A stretch of 64,000 nt of DNA from Stenotrophomonas sp. WZN-1 (GCF_002192255.1 NZ_CP021768.1:2746001-2810000); one strand, 5' to 3'. Positions 16,241 through 24,836 are shown, counted from the stretch's first letter. Numbers and translations are program-made. Notes: generated by a model not told the origin, from the sequence alone.

Positions 16241-17563
16241 TCACCCCATGCGTATCGAGTGACTCTCGCGCGCCTGCAGATCGATATCCTGCTGGCGCTG
16301 CATGGCCGCCTGCTTGCGCTCAAGGCTGGCAGCCTCGATCTGCTGCAGGGATTGTGCAACCGGCGTCTGCACCGCAACATCCGTAGGCATGGCGGCCCGC
16401 AGATGCGCCGGATCATTCAACTCGCCCTGCACCACAAATACGTTGCGGCCGGCCGGGTGATCGGCGGTCTGGGCACTCAGCAGCACATGGTCGGCGCGTT
16501 CGAGCTGGTTGTGGCGCGCCAATGCCATCACGCTCGCCACGAGGCGCTCGCTGTTCTCATCGTGGGTACGCCCAGCACTCGCATCGATCGCGGCCACGCC
16601 TTCGCGCACCTGCTGCATCAATGCGTACTCGCGATGGCCCGGACCAATGTCGGCCAGACGGGTCGGTGCCTGTGCGGGATCAGGCACGGCGTCCACTGCT
16701 GCGGTAAGCGGGCTGCGGGTAATGGTCCGGTACGGATCGTCCGGGTGGAACTGGGTCCGCTTCTCCTGCCGCTCCAGACGAACCTCGCGGGCGTCGTTGA
16801 GTTCGGCGATACGGGCGGGATCGGTGATCTCGCGCATCGACATGTGGCCGCCGCCCGCGCTGACACTGGCCCATTTCCTGTCGGCTTCGAAGTACATCGC
16901 GTAGTAGCTGTTGCCACCGATGACGTTCGGATCGACCGCCGAGCGGCCCTCCAGTGCCTGGGTGGCTTCCAGCACGCTCAACCGGGTCAGGTACTGCCCG
17001 CCCTTCGCCCATCCCATCTGGCTGACGGCATCGACGCTGGTGTTGCCTACGCGCGGGCCCCCGGCGTAGTCATTGTCGAGCATGTTGGTCCAGATCTGCT
17101 CCAACTTCTCGGGGCCGCTCTTGTCCGAGGCGGCTTGCAGGAGCACTCGAGGAGTCCAGCAATTGGGGTCCAGTCTGTGCTGCTCGAAAGCGCGGTCATG
17201 GGCGAGCATGACGTCAGCACCAGGCAGATTCAGCGCGAGATCCGCACGTCCGTTTCCCATCCACGCCTGTCGAAGCTCCAGATCTTCCCGCAGCAGTGTC
17301 CGGCCGAATGCTTCCCACTGGCGCTCGCTCAGCTCAGCATTTGGAAAGCGCGAACCTTCGTCACTCTGAGATCTGGCATGGCTTTGCGCGTAGGCATTGG
17401 CCACGCGTCCAGGCAAACTGTCATTACGCACCACACCTAGTGCCAGCGTACCGTAGCCGTCCGAACCCGGCAGTTGCGACAGGTAGTTCCAGTACAGCTC
17501 ACGATTACCGGCATCCGCATAATCGATGAGGATTCTGATGTCCTTCTGGGTCAGGCCGCTCAT
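16241..17563 (-). CDS. X-T4SS antibacterial effector (X-Tfe) with C-terminal XVIPCD
   Basis: The 440-residue protein has two parts. Residues about 305-440 are an XVIPCD, the VirD4-binding secretion domain of the Xanthomonadales killing T4SS: GPGHREYALMQQVREGV, then ERLVASVMALARHNQLERAD-HVLL, then NVFVVQGELNDPAHLRAAMP and TPVAQSLQQIE, ending in a Gln-rich tail. Residues 1-300 are the presumed toxin; I recognise no enzyme family, and see no signal peptide. The sole Cys is at about 135. The gene lies 24 bp downstream of its likely immunity gene. From memory, it resembles S. maltophilia K279a Smlt3024, which acts in the target periplasm; that match needs checking. Confidence 0.85.
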   Translation of the reverse strand: MSGLTQKDIRILIDYADAGNRELYWNYLSQLPGSDGYGTLALGVVRNDSLPGRVANAYAQSHARSQSDEGSRFPNAELSERQWEAFGRTLLREDLELRQAWMGNGRADLALNLPGADVMLAHDRAFEQHRLDPNCWTPRVLLQAASDKSGPEKLEQIWTNMLDNDYAGGPRVGNTSVDAVSQMGWAKGGQYLTRLSVLEATQALEGRSAVDPNVIGGNSYYAMYFEADRKWASVSAGGGHMSMREITDPARIAELNDAREVRLERQEKRTQFHPDDPYRTITRSPLTAAVDAVPDPAQAPTRLADIGPGHREYALMQQVREGVAAIDASAGRTHDENSERLVASVMALARHNQLERADHVLLSAQTADHPAGRNVFVVQGELNDPAHLRAAMPTDVAVQTPVAQSLQQIEAASLERKQAAMQRQQDIDLQARESHSIRMG

Positions 17564-17587
17564 TGCTTTCTCCTTGAGCCTCGTCGT

Positions 17588-18457
17588 TTAGCGTGTCCGT
17601 GCTGCAGCAAGAACATCGCGAACAGCATCTTCCATGCGCTTCCAGTCCTTCAAGAAAGCTCTCTTGTAATGCAGGGAGATGGATAGGCTGTCAGAGATAT
17701 CGACAAAGTAGTGAACGCATCCGGCAGCCACAGGATCGTCCAGATCAATGACCTCATCTTGCGTCAGGCGCACTCCGTCCCCCAGGAACGTTGCGCTATC
17801 GCACTTGATGAAGCTTGTCAGCCCCCCGGCACCGTCCCGTGCAACATACCAGTCGCGCTCGAATGCCGGATTACGGACAGGCGGCTTCCCGTACCGCGCC
17901 TCATACTTCTTCGCGTACACCACCATCTTCGCTTCGTCGATTGCGTAGGGCGTCAGCCCCAAGGTCTCCGGCTGTGCGACGCGTTGATCGAGACGGTCCC
18001 TGGGATCCTCCCTTTCCACAGAGCCCTCCTCCGTGATGGCTTCATTTGAGGAAAGCCTTGAAAGCGAAGTCTCAATTGGAATGCGATCGATGTAGTTGAT
18101 ACGGACAGCAATCTCCTTGCGGAAATCATTCGTACGCGGACTCGCCCGGGCACCCGGAGCCGACGGCTTCATGTCCGGCCACTCGATGACCAGCGTCACG
18201 CCTTCGCCCGGCCACGGTGCGATCTGGCTGTCCAGGTAGTTCGCCGGAATGCGGAAGGTGTTCGACCCGAGCTTCACGTCCACGGGGGCATCGGTATAGG
18301 TGTGACCGTTGATCGTGCGGCCGGTCTGGGTTGCGCCGGACATGGCGGGATTCCTTTCGTGTTCGGTGGACGGTGGCCGTGCGCACGCGCCGGCACTCAC
18401 TACGACGGCAAGTGCGAGCGTCAGACAACGGCCGGGGGACATCACGTGCATGGGCAT
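17588..18457 (-). CDS. Exported immunity protein (X-Tfi) for the adjacent effector
   Basis: Predicted to neutralise the effector in the periplasm. The 289-residue product has a Sec signal (PGRCLTLALAVVVSAGACAR); the Cys in SAGAC could be lipidated though the lipobox is weak. After a linker rich in Ser/Thr/Gly it reads TINGHTYTDAPVDVKLGSNT, and ends HYKRAFLKDWKRMEDAVRDV, which to me recalls the Tli4-like immunity fold (tentative). Starts at 18457, 18451 or 18442 are all possible. Immunity precedes effector by 24 bp on the same strand, the usual X-Tfi/X-Tfe arrangement. Confidence 0.75.
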   Translation of the reverse strand: MPMHVMSPGRCLTLALAVVVSAGACARPPSTEHERNPAMSGATQTGRTINGHTYTDAPVDVKLGSNTFRIPANYLDSQIAPWPGEGVTLVIEWPDMKPSAPGARASPRTNDFRKEIAVRINYIDRIPIETSLSRLSSNEAITEEGSVEREDPRDRLDQRVAQPETLGLTPYAIDEAKMVVYAKKYEARYGKPPVRNPAFERDWYVARDGAGGLTSFIKCDSATFLGDGVRLTQDEVIDLDDPVAAGCVHYFVDISDSLSISLHYKRAFLKDWKRMEDAVRDVLAAARTR

Positions 18458-18526
18458 TCCATTGCAGGGTTCCGGCGCCACTATAGGCAACCGGGCGTCA
18501 ACGGAACAGGAACCGCATCGCGCCCT

Positions 18527-18934
18527 TCACGGAACCAGGCAACGCTCCACCTGCAGCGACAACGCCTGGCAGGCGTTGAACAGGCCCTCGACCACCGCTG
18601 CGGAGGGGCAGCAGGCAGGATCGTCGTTCTCCCGCGCCACATGCGCAGCGTGCAGCACCGCGGTCAACGCCGTGATGCCCGACGCGCTGCGGGTCGCCAG
18701 GGCCATGTCGAAGGCGCGGCCGGGGCTCAGGCACATTTCACTCCAGGCCTCGCCATCGGCGCGCAGGTTCCGGCCGTGGCCTTTCAGGTGTGCAAAGAAT
18801 GCCGATGGCGTGACGAGCTCGGCGGATTCGCGGAACGCGTCCTCCAGCGTTTCGGCCAAGGCGGCGGGAAGATCGCGCACGGCGGCGCCCAGCAGCGCGT
18901 GCAGGCGGGGATGATCGGGCAGACGTTCGGGCAT
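18527..18934 (-). CDS. Small helical protein, function unknown
   Basis: A 135-residue soluble, Ala/Leu-rich, probably all-alpha protein starting MPERLPDHPRLHALLGAAVR and ending ALSLQVERCLVP. The frame is open far upstream, but the composition becomes protein-like only from this ATG (complement of 18932-18934). No motif recognised. It precedes the immunity-effector pair by 69 bp on the same strand and might be transcribed with it. An unusually structured leader (18956-19137) lies directly upstream. Confidence 0.6.
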   Translation of the reverse strand: MPERLPDHPRLHALLGAAVRDLPAALAETLEDAFRESAELVTPSAFFAHLKGHGRNLRADGEAWSEMCLSPGRAFDMALATRSASGITALTAVLHAAHVARENDDPACCPSAAVVEGLFNACQALSLQVERCLVP

Positions 18935-18955
18935 GACGGCAACCTCACGATGTGG

Positions 18956-19137
18956 CCACCTGCAGATGCAAGGTGGCGGACGGTGCGGGTTGGCGTGCCG
19001 GATACATGATGCAAGAAGCCGGCGGATCGAGAGATCCCCACGCACCGTCCGCCATGAACTGGCAGGCGATGCATTGTCACGGTTGCAACTCTGGCTGCAA
19101 CCGTGACGCCGCGCATCATGTACGTTCGGGACGCCAA
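18956..19137 (-). promoter_or_regulatory. Structured leader with alternative hairpins
   Basis: Several inverted repeats interlock: A, GGCGGACGGTGCG 18975-18987 with CGCACCGTCCGCC 19041-19053; B, TTGGCGT (18990-18996) and TACATGATGC (19003-19012) with GCATCATGTA (19113-19122) and ACGCCAA (19131-19137); C, TCACGGTTGCA 19077-19087 with TGCAACCGTGA 19096-19106 (perfect 11-bp stem); D, CCACCT 18956-18961 with AGGTGG 18971-18976; E, GGATC 19024-19028 with GATCC 19033-19037. A and B cross, A and D overlap. It would lie in the 5' leader of the 18527-18934 gene. Confidence 0.5.
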
Positions 19138-19418
19138 TCCCGGCCACGGCGAATGCCTTGGCGCGGCCATGGTTACCGCCCCGAACCGGCGATGAAAAGC
19201 GGGAAAATCCCGAGCGATCGCGCTGTTGCGTTGGTTGCGTCAGCGGATGTCGAATAGTCCATTGGCTGACGTGCTTCGCCAGCAGATGAACCCCGCCAGC
19301 GTGCACTGCCCGGGCGCCCTATCCCGCCGTATACGACATGCACGCCGCCGCCAAAGACCCATCGGTGGAAGTGAGCGTTAGCGAATCCACATGCGGCATG
19401 TGCAACGCCGCTCAGCCT
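19138..19418. other. Intergenic stretch without recognisable content
   Basis: Together with the structured leader this gap (18935-19418) spans about 480 bp. In its right part I found no gene with coding character, no tRNA and no clear repeat. Confidence 0.5.
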
Positions 19419-19766
19419 TCAGCTATCGCCCTGGGTACTCTGATAGCCGCGGTAGGTTTCACCCCACTCGCGCATGGCCAGCAGCACCGGCACCAGCGTG
19501 CGCCCGAACTCGGACAGCTCGTATTCCACCTTCGGCGGTACTTCCGGGTACACGTGGCGGATCACCACGCCGTCGGCTTCCAGTTCACGCAGTTGGCTGG
19601 TCAGCATGGACTGGGTAGCGTTGGGCACCCGCCGCGTCAGTTCCATGAAACGCCGCTTGCCCGTCATCAGGTGAAAAAGAATGATCGGCTTCCACGCGCC
19701 GCCGATCACCGACAGCGTGACTTCCACCGCGCAACCGCTCTTGCCATCCCAACGTTTGCTACGCAT
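19419..19766 (-). CDS. HxlR-family transcriptional regulator
   Basis: A 115-residue MarR-like winged-helix protein: SGCAVEVTLSVIGGAWKPII, LFHLMTGKRRFMELTRRVPN and SMLTSQLRELEADGVVIRHV are the signature of HxlR/YodB. The Cys at residue 12 matches the redox-sensing Cys of YodB/QorR relatives, which respond to quinones or diamide. It is divergent from a quinone-oxidoreductase-like gene, a pairing known for this family, so it likely represses that gene until oxidised or alkylated. Confidence 0.9.
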   Translation of the reverse strand: MRSKRWDGKSGCAVEVTLSVIGGAWKPIILFHLMTGKRRFMELTRRVPNATQSMLTSQLRELEADGVVIRHVYPEVPPKVEYELSEFGRTLVPVLLAMREWGETYRGYQSTQGDS

Positions 19767-19774
19767 GCATACTC

Positions 19775-19804
19775 CGGAAAACCATAGTACCTACGGAAAA
19801 TCAT
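19775..19804. promoter_or_regulatory. Direct repeat in the HxlR/oxidoreductase gap
   Basis: CGGAAAACCAT (19775-19785) and CGGAAAATCAT (19794-19804) repeat with a 19-bp period and one mismatch, just upstream of the HxlR start. Plausible HxlR binding sites. Confidence 0.45.
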
Positions 19805-19867
19805 CGTTCTTGTTGCGATAGAGGCGCGAGCCTAGCATGGCCTCATCCGGTGAATGTGAGCCCCTCC

Positions 19868-20857
19868 ATGACGTTCAAAGCACTGCTCGCCCGCAAGACG
19901 AACAACCAGGTTTCGACCGAACTGGTCGATTTCGATGAAGCCGACCTGATGGACGGTGACGTCCTGGTGCAGGTCGAGTACTCCACGCTCAACTACAAGG
20001 ATGCGCTTGCCCTTACCGGCAAGAGTCCGGTCATCCGGACGTTCCCGCTCATTCCCGGCATCGATCTGGCAGGCGTGGTGCTGGAATCCAGCAGGGCCGA
20101 CTTCAAGCCAGGCGACCGCGTTGTGCTCAATGGCTGGGACCTGAGCATGGGCCACCACGGCGGCCTGGCACAGCGCGCCCGCGTGCGCGGCGAATGGCTC
20201 AACCGGATTCCCGGAAACCTGAGCACCCGCGACGCAATGGCCATCGGCACCGCTGGCTATACCGCCATGCTGTGCGTACTGGCCCTGGAACATGCCGGCG
20301 TGACGCCCGACAAGGGCGATGTGCTGGTGACCGGCGCCAACGGTGGTGTCGGCTCGATCGCAGTGGCGATCCTTTCAAAGCTGGGTTATCGCGTGGTGGC
20401 CGCTACCGGGCGCCCGGAGCATGCCGAGTATCTGCGCAACCTGGGGGCTGCAGAGATCATCGATCGCGCGCAGCTTTCGGAACCGCGCGACCGGCCGGTG
20501 AGCGCCGAACGCTGGGCCGGCGTGGTGGATGTGGCGGGCGGCCCTACCCTCGTCAACGCCATCGCCGAGACCAAGTACCGCGGTGCCGTAGCCGCGTGCG
20601 GCCTGGCGCAGAGCGACGCGCTGCACGGCTCGGTGCTGCCCTTCATCCTGCGCAACGTGACCCTTGCGGGCGTGGATTCGGTGAACGCACCGCAGGACGT
20701 TCGCCAGCTTGCATGGGATCGCCTTGCTACCGACCTGGACCCGCAGAAGCTGGAAAGCACGGTGCAATTGATCGGGCTTGCCGACGTGCTGGACGTGTAC
20801 GAGAAGATCATCCCCGGTCAGGTGCGTGGCCGCATCGTTGTGGATGTGAATGCCTGA
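19868..20857 (+). CDS. MDR-family NADPH oxidoreductase (YhdH/AcuI acrylyl-CoA reductase type)
   Basis: The 329-residue zinc-free medium-chain reductase has a GroES-like N-terminal domain with YSTLNYKDALALTGKSPVIR near 40-60 and LIPGIDLAGVV. A Rossmann domain follows with VLVTGANGGVGSIAVAILSK near 150-170 (NADPH). These are typical of YhdH/AcuI, which reduce acrylyl-CoA or quinone-like enones. I used the ATG at 19868; a GTG at 19850 would add six residues. The divergent HxlR gene with a conserved Cys suggests induction by electrophiles such as quinones. Confidence 0.9.
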   Translation: MTFKALLARKTNNQVSTELVDFDEADLMDGDVLVQVEYSTLNYKDALALTGKSPVIRTFPLIPGIDLAGVVLESSRADFKPGDRVVLNGWDLSMGHHGGLAQRARVRGEWLNRIPGNLSTRDAMAIGTAGYTAMLCVLALEHAGVTPDKGDVLVTGANGGVGSIAVAILSKLGYRVVAATGRPEHAEYLRNLGAAEIIDRAQLSEPRDRPVSAERWAGVVDVAGGPTLVNAIAETKYRGAVAACGLAQSDALHGSVLPFILRNVTLAGVDSVNAPQDVRQLAWDRLATDLDPQKLESTVQLIGLADVLDVYEKIIPGQVRGRIVVDVNA

Positions 20858-21025
20858 GCGGATGACCGCAACGGGGCTCGATGGATGCGTGTAGATGGAG
20901 GGCTGCAACGCGCCCTCCATGCTGCAGCGAACGGTGAACCTGCCGTGAAACACGCAGCGCGGCAGTGGTCTTCGGCCATCGCCGGTCGCATACGCTCAGA
21001 CTCCCACCGCCGCTGGACTCCCGAC

Positions 21026-21346
21026 ATGCCAATGACCGCATTCGCGCTTGCCGCCGCACTTTCGGGCCTGCCCGACATCGGCTGGGAGCGCCAGCGCGCC
21101 GAGGACGCGCACCAGCTCATGCTGTGCCAGATCCATCGCGATGAGTTGCAGCAGGCCGAGGGAAAAGACGATGCCTACCAGCGCGCAAAAGCGGTCTGCG
21201 ACCTGCTGGCGCGGGACTACAGGAACAGGTGGGATTTCGACGCACAGGATGCACTGGCGGCATCGGCGGTGGATCTGGATGAGCTGATCCGGCGTGGGGA
21301 GGCGGTTGAAGTCCCCCCTGCAAAGGGGGACCGTGCCTACGAGTGA
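21026..21346 (+). CDS. Small protein, function unknown
   Basis: A 106-residue, charged product. A short hydrophobic N terminus (MPMTAFALAAALSGLPDIGW) is followed by helical stretches rich in Asp, Glu, Arg and Gln. The hydrophobic start could be a weak signal peptide. An alternative start lies two codons downstream at 21032. No family recognised. The coding pattern is protein-like, but no ribosome site supports it. Confidence 0.5.
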   Translation: MPMTAFALAAALSGLPDIGWERQRAEDAHQLMLCQIHRDELQQAEGKDDAYQRAKAVCDLLARDYRNRWDFDAQDALAASAVDLDELIRRGEAVEVPPAKGDRAYE

Positions 21347-21384
21347 TCCAGAAACTGGCGCGGACGCTGCAGGTTTCCGAACGC

Positions 21385-21594
21385 CTAAGGGAGCCGGCCC
21401 GGCGCTAGCGCCAAACGCAGGATCCCGCCTGGCGGAATGACGGTGCCATCGTCCATCACGATCAGCATGTCGGAGACTTCTCCCTCGTGCCCTTGTTTCG
21501 CCGTGGTCACCAGGATCCTCAATGGATCCGTACGGATATCGTAGCCACCACCGGCGTGCTTCAAGGTTCCCACGCGGTCCCAGTCGATTTCCAT
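21385..21594 (-). CDS. Small beta-rich protein, function unknown
   Basis: A 69-residue protein beginning MEIDWDRVGTLKHAGGGYDI and ending LALAPGRLP. The minus-strand ribosome site AGGAG lies about 8 nt before the ATG, which supports expression. Alternating hydrophobic and polar residues suggest a small beta barrel or sandwich. No known family. It converges with the preceding small gene and diverges from the large helicase. Confidence 0.6.
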   Translation of the reverse strand: MEIDWDRVGTLKHAGGGYDIRTDPLRILVTTAKQGHEGEVSDMLIVMDDGTVIPPGGILRLALAPGRLP

Positions 21595-21768
21595 GGCCTG
21601 CTCCTGGATCCAAGCGCATCATGATGCCATGCGACAGGCAATTGAGCGGGCCGTGATGGACGGCTATCGCACGCACCCGCCCGCGTGTGAAAGGCCACAC
21701 GCAACGTCAAGGCCCCTTATCATGCGGGGCTCTACATGCCCGGTTGACGCTTGCAAGGCAGTACCTGG

Positions 21769-24528
21769 ATGTCTATGGAATGGCGCCCCTCGATCTGGGG
21801 CCAACGTGTGACTCGTTCGCCACACTGGTGGTTGCGGCTGGAGGGCGAAAGCATCGAGCTGAACGTCGCAGGCCGGCAGTACCGCCAGCGCGTGGATGAC
21901 GATCACGGCGTGCAGGTCGTTCCAGGGCTTTTCTGGTCGCGGGTCGAGCTGCAGACGGAAGGCGCCGCGCGGCTGTCGGTGGACGGGCTTGCCAACGCGC
22001 AGGCGTCCCGGCTTGCGGCGGCGCTGCAGCACGTGCGCTTCGCGCGCAGCACACGCGGGCGCAAGGTCTTGTTTGACACGATCCTGGAGCAGATCCAGGC
22101 GTGGTTGAGCGCCGCGGACACCCTCATCGACCGCGGCAGTGCCGGCCGCCGCTGGATCACCCACGAGCAGCAGCAGGTGCTGCTGGCCGAGCGCTCCTCC
22201 CTGCCGCTGCAGTCGCCGGAGCTGGAGCAACTGTTCCTAGATGAAAACGTGCATGGCGACCTGCATTCGCACAGCCATCGTGCTGCGCTGGACGCCCTGC
22301 ACGACTGGCAGCTGGATTGGCCCGCCGTCTGGGCCGAGGCCAACGCGACCATGGCAGAGCGCGAGCGGGTGCTGGCCAAGGACTTCCTGGACCGGGTCGA
22401 GAGCAAGCCCCTGACCGAGGAACAAGCCCACGCCGTCATCTGCTTTGACAACCGGGTGCAGGTCGTGGCCGCAGCCGGCTCGGGCAAGACCTCCACGATG
22501 GTCGCCAAGGCGGCTTATGCCATCGATCGCGGCTTTGTCGAACCCGAACGGATCGTGATGCTCGCCTTCAACAAGGACGCCGCCCAGGAGCTGGAAGAGC
22601 GCGCGCAGCGATGCTTCGACCGGCTCGGCATGGGCGATACCGTGGTGGAAGCCCGGACTTTCCACGCCCTGGGCCTGTCCATCATCGCCAAGGCCACAGG
22701 GCGCAAGCCCGATATCCCGGAATGGGCGGTCGATGCGACGCTGGGTTTCAACAAGCTGGCCGAACTGGTGGACGACCTGAAGGACCGCTCGACCCATTTC
22801 CGGACCCAGTGGGACATGTTCCGCCTGGTGTTCGGGCGCGACCTGCCGCCGTTCGGTGCCGACATGATGGCCGATGGTTACGACCGCGATGGCACGCCCT
22901 ACATCCGCACCCTGCAGGGTGAGCGGGTGAAGAGCCTGGAAGAGTGCGTCATCGCCGACTGGCTGTTCTATAACGGCGTGGCCTACGACTACGAGCGGCG
23001 CTACGAGTTCGATACCGCGACAGACACCCATCGCCAGTATCGTCCGGACTTCTACTATCCAGATGCCCAGCTGTATCACGAGCACTTTGCGCTGGATGCC
23101 GATGGCCAGCCGCCGAAGCACTTTGCCAACTACAGCGAAGGGATGCACTGGAAGCGCCAGCAGCATGTGGCGCGCGGCACCGCCCTGGTCGAGACTACGT
23201 CGTTTGGCCTGCGCAGTGGGCATGCCCTGCAGGATCTGGCGGAGCGGCTCGGCGCGTCCGATGTCGAGCTCGACCCGAACCCGGACCGCGAGCTGCCGGA
23301 CCAAGGCGCCAAGCCGATGCCGGATGCGGACCTGATCGGCTTGATGCGCACCTTCATTGCCCATGCCAAGAGCAACTGCCTGACGCTGGACGATATGGCG
23401 GCGCGCCTGCGGCAGATGCCCGAGTATCAGTTCAAGGAACGCTACAGGCGCTTCCTGGAGATCGCCGGGCCGGTTTTCCAGGCCTGGGATAACGCGCTGG
23501 CTGACGAGCGCAGCATCGACTTCGAGGACATGCTCAACATGGCGGCCGGCCTGCTGGAACAGGGCCACTATGAATCGCCCTACGAACTGGTGATGGCCGA
23601 CGAGTTCCAGGATGCATCGCGCGCCCGTGCGCGCCTGTGCCGTGCATTGGTCAGCCAACCGGGCCGCCATCTGTTCGCGGTGGGCGATGACTGGCAGTCG
23701 ATCAATCGCTTCGCCGGTGCCGACATTTCGGTGATGACCGGATTCCGCGAGTGGATGGGCCATGGCCAGGTGCTGAAACTGGAGCAGACGTTCCGTTGCC
23801 CGCAGGCACTGTGCGATGTGTCCAGCCGCTTCATCAGCCGCAACTCCGCGCAGATCGCCAAAGACGTTCGCTCTGCTGCACCGGCAATGGGCCCGATGCT
23901 GCAGGCGTTCCAGATGAACCGGCGTGAGGAGGTGCAGGATGGCGTTCGCCAATACCTCGCCAAGCTGCATCAGCAGCTGCTGTCCGGAGCCGTTCCACAG
24001 GGCCGCAACGGGCGCGTGACGGTCTTTGTTCTGGGGCGGTATCGCGCGGATCGTGGCGCAGTGCCTCCGGATTGGAAGACGGCCTTCGGCAGCACGATGG
24101 ATGTCGAGTTCCTGACCGCACATCGATCGAAGGGGCGCGAGGCGGACTACGTGATCCTGCCGGGCATGATCAACCGCAGCTTCCCGAGCCTGCGCGCGGA
24201 TGACCCGGTGCTTTCGCTGGCGATGCCGGATGGGGATACCTATCCGCTGAGCGAAGAACGGCGCCTGTTCTATGTCGCGCTGACGCGTGCGCGGCGGAGC
24301 GTGGCGATGTTCACCCTGCAGGGCAGGCACTCGCCGTTCCTGGATGAGCTGGTGAAGGACGGGACAGTGGAAGTGACCGCGATTTCAGGCGCGGCCCTCC
24401 ACGAAGAGCGCTGCCCGGTGTGCAAGGTGGGCGTGTTCGTGGACCGCAATGGGCCGCATGGGGCTTTCCGGTCGTGCTCGAGCTACCCGTTGTGCCACAA
24501 CAAGCCGAAGGGTGGGCGTCGTGGATGA
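21769..24528 (+). CDS. HelD/UvrD-like SF1 helicase with inserted nuclease-like domain and C-terminal zinc finger
   Basis: A 919-residue protein. Domains: HelD-like N-terminal region (about 1-210); SF1A motor with Q-motif LTEEQAHAV, Walker A AAGSGKTS (235-242), LAFNKDAAQEL, ARTFHALGL; an insertion (about 390-490) with LFYNGVAYDYERRY, YRPDFYYPDAQLYHEHF and GMHWKRQQH, which looks like a PD-(D/E)XK nuclease core; then Walker B MADEFQD (about 609-615), VGDDWQSINRFAGA, and LTRARRS. At the end is a topoisomerase-type zinc finger, Cys882, 885, 903, 909. E. coli HelD lacks both the insertion and the finger. ATG 21769 is preferred over TTG 21751. Role could be DNA repair or defence against foreign DNA. 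Confidence 0.85.
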   Translation: MSMEWRPSIWGQRVTRSPHWWLRLEGESIELNVAGRQYRQRVDDDHGVQVVPGLFWSRVELQTEGAARLSVDGLANAQASRLAAALQHVRFARSTRGRKVLFDTILEQIQAWLSAADTLIDRGSAGRRWITHEQQQVLLAERSSLPLQSPELEQLFLDENVHGDLHSHSHRAALDALHDWQLDWPAVWAEANATMAERERVLAKDFLDRVESKPLTEEQAHAVICFDNRVQVVAAAGSGKTSTMVAKAAYAIDRGFVEPERIVMLAFNKDAAQELEERAQRCFDRLGMGDTVVEARTFHALGLSIIAKATGRKPDIPEWAVDATLGFNKLAELVDDLKDRSTHFRTQWDMFRLVFGRDLPPFGADMMADGYDRDGTPYIRTLQGERVKSLEECVIADWLFYNGVAYDYERRYEFDTATDTHRQYRPDFYYPDAQLYHEHFALDADGQPPKHFANYSEGMHWKRQQHVARGTALVETTSFGLRSGHALQDLAERLGASDVELDPNPDRELPDQGAKPMPDADLIGLMRTFIAHAKSNCLTLDDMAARLRQMPEYQFKERYRRFLEIAGPVFQAWDNALADERSIDFEDMLNMAAGLLEQGHYESPYELVMADEFQDASRARARLCRALVSQPGRHLFAVGDDWQSINRFAGADISVMTGFREWMGHGQVLKLEQTFRCPQALCDVSSRFISRNSAQIAKDVRSAAPAMGPMLQAFQMNRREEVQDGVRQYLAKLHQQLLSGAVPQGRNGRVTVFVLGRYRADRGAVPPDWKTAFGSTMDVEFLTAHRSKGREADYVILPGMINRSFPSLRADDPVLSLAMPDGDTYPLSEERRLFYVALTRARRSVAMFTLQGRHSPFLDELVKDGTVEVTAISGAALHEERCPVCKVGVFVDRNGPHGAFRSCSSYPLCHNKPKGGRRG

Positions 24529-24622
24529 ACACGTGAACTCACGTGCAGACCAGCAGCTCAGGTGTTCAGGGGACCGCAGCCTGCCAGAAACGCACAACGC
24601 CCCTTCCGGAGCGTTCGCGTTA

Positions 24623-24712
24623 TGGCGGAGAGAGTGGGATTCGAACCCACGGAAGGTTTGACCCTTCGCCGGTTTTCAAGACCGGTGCCTTAAACCGCTC
24701 GGCCATCTCTCC
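24623..24712 (-). tRNA. tRNA-Ser (anticodon UGA)
   Basis: On the minus strand, acceptor GGAGAGA pairs with the 3' strand before G-CCA, which is encoded (complement of 24623-24625). The anticodon arm is CCGGT-CTTGAAA-ACCGG with anticodon TGA. A long variable arm (GAAGGG...CCTTC) and the T loop GTTCGAATC are present. The long variable arm confirms a serine tRNA. There is no integrase next to it, so no sign that it serves as an attachment site here. Confidence 0.97.
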
Positions 24713-24836
24713 AATCGGGTCCCGGTCGCCCGGGCAGCGGCGTATTCTCGCACGTGAAGGGCATTTGCCCAAGACCATCTTGCCCCTGCCCTTCGCATCC
24801 GGCACGGTGGGGGCCCTCACCGCACTCGGAGCCGCC

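Noticed and set aside
20893..20916. Hairpin TGGAGGGC...GCCCTCCA after the AcuI-like gene as a terminator
   Set aside because: The stem is good but no T-run follows, so I did not list it as a terminator; it may still act with Rho.
22237..24330. A long minus-strand open frame opposite the helicase
   Set aside because: All helicase motifs lie on the plus strand; the antisense product has no recognisable domain.
24623..24712. tRNA-Ser as an integration site of a genomic island
   Set aside because: No integrase or second copy of the tRNA 3' end was seen on either side within the window.
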